A DNA stretch of 6,859 bases from Chloroflexota bacterium (GTDB lineage Bacteria; Chloroflexota; Chloroflexia; Chloroflexales; Kallotenuaceae). The stretch is taken from NCBI GenBank assembly GCA_019240175.1, contig JAFAYS010000737.1:1-6859 (forward strand), given 5' to 3'. This document shows, one piece after another, positions 5,279-6,859 of the stretch. Position 1 is the first letter of the stretch. Each line of letters begins with the position of its first letter. The position numbers were made by a program, and so were the translations under genes. The notes under the pieces are model-generated. The model was not told the origin of the DNA. It did not search any database and saw only the letters and a list, made by a program, of their open reading frames with translations.

Positions 5279-5282
5279 TAAG

Positions 5283-6266
5283 ATGATCCACTTGATCGTG
5301 CCTTTGGTCGCGGCGTTCACGCCTACGCTGCTGTACACACTCATGCTGTGGTGGCTGGATCGCTACGAAAAGGAACCGCTGCATCTGCTGCTGGTCACCT
5401 TTGTCTGGGGTGCGGTTCCAGCGCTGGTCATCGCGATCTTTGCCGAGCTAGCCGTCGACGACCTGGCGCAATATGTGTTCGGCCCTGGCGCAGAAGCCAC
5501 GATTGTCGCGCCGATCGTCGAGGAAGTGCTCAAGGCCCTGGTGCTGATCGCGCTCTTCGTCTTTGTGCGGCGCGAGTTCAACGGCGTCCTGGACGGCATC
5601 ATCTACGGCGCGCTGGTCGGCTTTGGCTTCGCGATGAGCGAGAACATTCTGTACTTCATCGCCTACTCGGATCAAATCGTCGGCGTGTGGCTGTTGCGCA
5701 GCGTGATCTTTGGCTTCAACCACGCCTTTTTCACCAGCATCGTCGGCATCGCGCTGGGCCTGGTACGCTACGAGAAGCGCCGCTGGGCCGGCTATGTGGC
5801 AGTGCCGCTCGCACTCTGGCTGGCGATCATGCTGCACGCGCTGCATAATTCGTCGGCACAGATCGGCTTTTTGAGCATGCTGCTGGCCTGGGTCGTCAAC
5901 GGCGGCGGCATCTTGATCGTGCTGGCGACGATCGTGTTGTCGCAGCGGCATGAGCTGCAATGGCTCAACGCCGAGCTGGACGAAGAAGTCGCGATCGGCG
6001 TGATCACCTTGGCGCAGTTCGAGCGGATCTTGAGCCCGACGCTGCGATCACGAGCGGAGCTGAACACGCTGCTGACGCGGGGCTGGAAAGACTTTCGTGA
6101 GCTGCGGCACTTCAATCATCTGCTCACCGAGCTCGCCTTTGTTAAGTACCAGCTGCACCAAGGCGATCGCTTCTGCTGCGTTGATGATGTGTTGGCCCTG
6201 CGACACCAGATTCAGGTGATGCAGCCCGCGCTGGAAGAGCACGGGCGGCACACTGTCCTTTCTTAA
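5283..6266 (+). CDS. PrsW family intramembrane metalloprotease
   Basis: 327 aa polytopic membrane protein with the PrsW (glutamic-type/M82-like) signature blocks in order: DRYEKEP after helix 1 (26-32), IVEEVLKAL (78-86, the EExxK motif), EFNGVLDGIIYGALVGFGFAMSEN (split as EFNGVLDGIIYG 98-109 and GFGFAMSEN 113-121), FGFNHAFFTS (143-152) and LHALHN (184-189). The paired Glu80-Glu81, Glu98, His147, and His185/His188 correspond to conserved residues of the family. About seven to eight hydrophobic segments span residues 3-220. Bacillus PrsW cleaves the anti-sigma factor RsiW; many other members have unknown substrates and no anti-sigma gene lies in this window. The C-terminal 105 residues (222-327) are soluble, charged and probably helical, an extension whose role I cannot assign. 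The ATG at 5283 lacks a clear Shine-Dalgarno but is the first initiator before helix 1. The gene appears to have its own promoter. Confidence 0.88.
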   Translation: MIHLIVPLVAAFTPTLLYTLMLWWLDRYEKEPLHLLLVTFVWGAVPALVIAIFAELAVDDLAQYVFGPGAEATIVAPIVEEVLKALVLIALFVFVRREFNGVLDGIIYGALVGFGFAMSENILYFIAYSDQIVGVWLLRSVIFGFNHAFFTSIVGIALGLVRYEKRRWAGYVAVPLALWLAIMLHALHNSSAQIGFLSMLLAWVVNGGGILIVLATIVLSQRHELQWLNAELDEEVAIGVITLAQFERILSPTLRSRAELNTLLTRGWKDFRELRHFNHLLTELAFVKYQLHQGDRFCCVDDVLALRHQIQVMQPALEEHGRHTVLS

Positions 6267-6268
6267 TC

Positions 6269-6859
6269 TTAGCTGCGCGTGCCGCCGTCGATGCGGAACA
6301 CGCTGCCGGTGACGAACGAGGATAGATCCGAGGCCAGATATACCACGAGCTTGGCAACGTCCTCCGGCTGACCGATGCGACCAAGCGGCACCTGTGACAC
6401 CAGATCCGGGAAGCCGGGCGGCAGACCTTCAAGAATCGCTGTGTCAACCCAGCCGGGACAGATCGCGTTGACACGCACGCCCGAGCCGCCTAGCTCAAGC
6501 GCCGCCGTCTGCGTGAGCTGAATCACGCCGGCCTTGGACGCACCATAGGCCCCGAAGGCAAAAGTGCCGGCCACACCAGCGATCGAGGACATGTTGATGA
6601 TGCTGCCCCGCCCTGCGGCAGCCATCGCGCGGCCTGCATGCTTGACACCCAGAAACACGCCATCAAGATCGACTGCGACGACGCGCCGCCACGTCTCCAG
6701 CGAGGTATCGACGATCGGAGCGATCGTGCCCAAGATGCCCGCGTTATTCACCATCACATCAAGCGAGCCTTCTTTGGCCAGCACGCTCGCCACCGCGCCC
6801 TCAACCTGGCCCTCCTCAACGACATCACAGCGCAGGTAGCGCGCGCTGCCGCCACTCGC
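6269..6859 (-). CDS. SDR family NAD(P)-dependent oxidoreductase, C-terminal 196 residues (cut by right edge)
   Basis: Classical short-chain dehydrogenase/reductase reading leftward; the frame stays open to base 6859, so the N-terminus with the TGxxxGxG cofactor loop (about 55-60 residues) is outside the window. The visible part begins with ARYLRCDVVEEGQVE, the usual strand-helix before NNAG; the D-V there corresponds to the adenine-ring contact. Counting from the window edge: NNAG at 38-41, catalytic Ser92 (NMSS), Tyr105 and Lys109 (YGASK), CPGWVDT at 134-140, and the terminal FVTGSVFRIDGG typical of FabG-like and 3-hydroxyacyl or sugar dehydrogenases. The catalytic tetrad appears complete. 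Substrate cannot be assigned. GTG at 6793-6791 could be misread as a start; it is an internal Val, since conserved sequence continues upstream. The stop (6271-6269) is 2 nt from the prsW stop. Confidence 0.93.
   Translation of the reverse strand, partial: ASGGSARYLRCDVVEEGQVEGAVASVLAKEGSLDVMVNNAGILGTIAPIVDTSLETWRRVVAVDLDGVFLGVKHAGRAMAAAGRGSIINMSSIAGVAGTFAFGAYGASKAGVIQLTQTAALELGGSGVRVNAICPGWVDTAILEGLPPGFPDLVSQVPLGRIGQPEDVAKLVVYLASDLSSFVTGSVFRIDGGTRS

Larger units (their letters stand above)
5051..5282 (+). other. Intergenic gap between the DUF2270 gene and prsW
   Basis: 232 bp, less GC-rich than the flanking genes, with no convincing gene. It holds a weak terminator-like hairpin (5069-5088), an extended -10 (5115-5123), a small AGGC-CAA-GCCT hairpin (5132-5142), a C-rich pyrimidine-biased stretch (about 5190-5235) and overlapping hairpins before the start codon (5247-5278). 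A 64-codon TTG-initiated frame on the opposite strand has no ribosome site and no recognisable sequence. Confidence 0.6.

Noticed and set aside
6269..6793. GTG at 6793 as the start of the SDR gene
   Set aside because: Conserved SDR sequence (RYLRCDVVEE) continues in frame upstream to the window edge, so this is an internal Val codon.

Overview
This is a bacterial chromosomal window, GC-rich (roughly 60% or a little more in the genes, clearly AT-rich in the gap at about 1003-1152). Ile ATC and other G/C-ending codons dominate, and the hexamer CGATCG occurs 18 times by hand count. A Chloroflexota (Chloroflexia-like) host is my best guess. It rests on the protein families and on the AAGAACC / GGGAACAA intergenic-type repeats, so it is an inference and not a demonstration. 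No phage, transposase, CRISPR, tRNA or rRNA signal is visible.

Layout, left to right. (1) Bases 1-114, minus strand: the first 38 codons of an NhaA-type Na+/H+ antiporter, cut by the left edge. Behind a strong promoter (254-283) lies a leader of about 130 nt that can fold into nested helices, including a terminator-like hairpin with six U's. (2) 340-1002, minus: an unrecognised protein of 215-220 aa. (3) 1003-1152: an AT-rich divergent promoter region with a perfect 14-bp palindrome. (4) 1153-4269, plus: a 1038-aa FAD-linked oxidase fused to Fe-S and CCG domains (D-lactate/2-hydroxyacid dehydrogenase type), whose linker carries about 210 bp of repeat-rich, normally non-coding-looking DNA read in frame. 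(5) 4289-5050, plus: a four-helix DUF2270 membrane protein, 19 nt downstream and probably co-transcribed. (6) 5051-5282: an intergenic gap with its own promoter and two competing hairpins over the next start codon. (7) 5283-6266, plus: a PrsW-family intramembrane protease. (8) 6269-6859, minus: an SDR oxidoreductase running off the right edge, convergent with prsW with only 2 nt between the stops.

The genes do not form one obvious pathway. The oxidase and DUF2270 genes look like an operon: a membrane-associated 2-hydroxyacid oxidation enzyme with a small membrane protein of unknown role. NhaA (ion homeostasis), PrsW (membrane proteolysis or signalling) and the SDR are separate transcription units. 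The regulatory DNA is more unusual than the gene content. Three intergenic sites share an extended -10 element TGN-TACAAT-AC. One of these places the oxidase start codon at the expected transcription start (leaderless), and one feeds the structured nhaA leader. The two observations most worth checking are the nhaA leader RNA and the in-frame repeat insertion in the oxidase.
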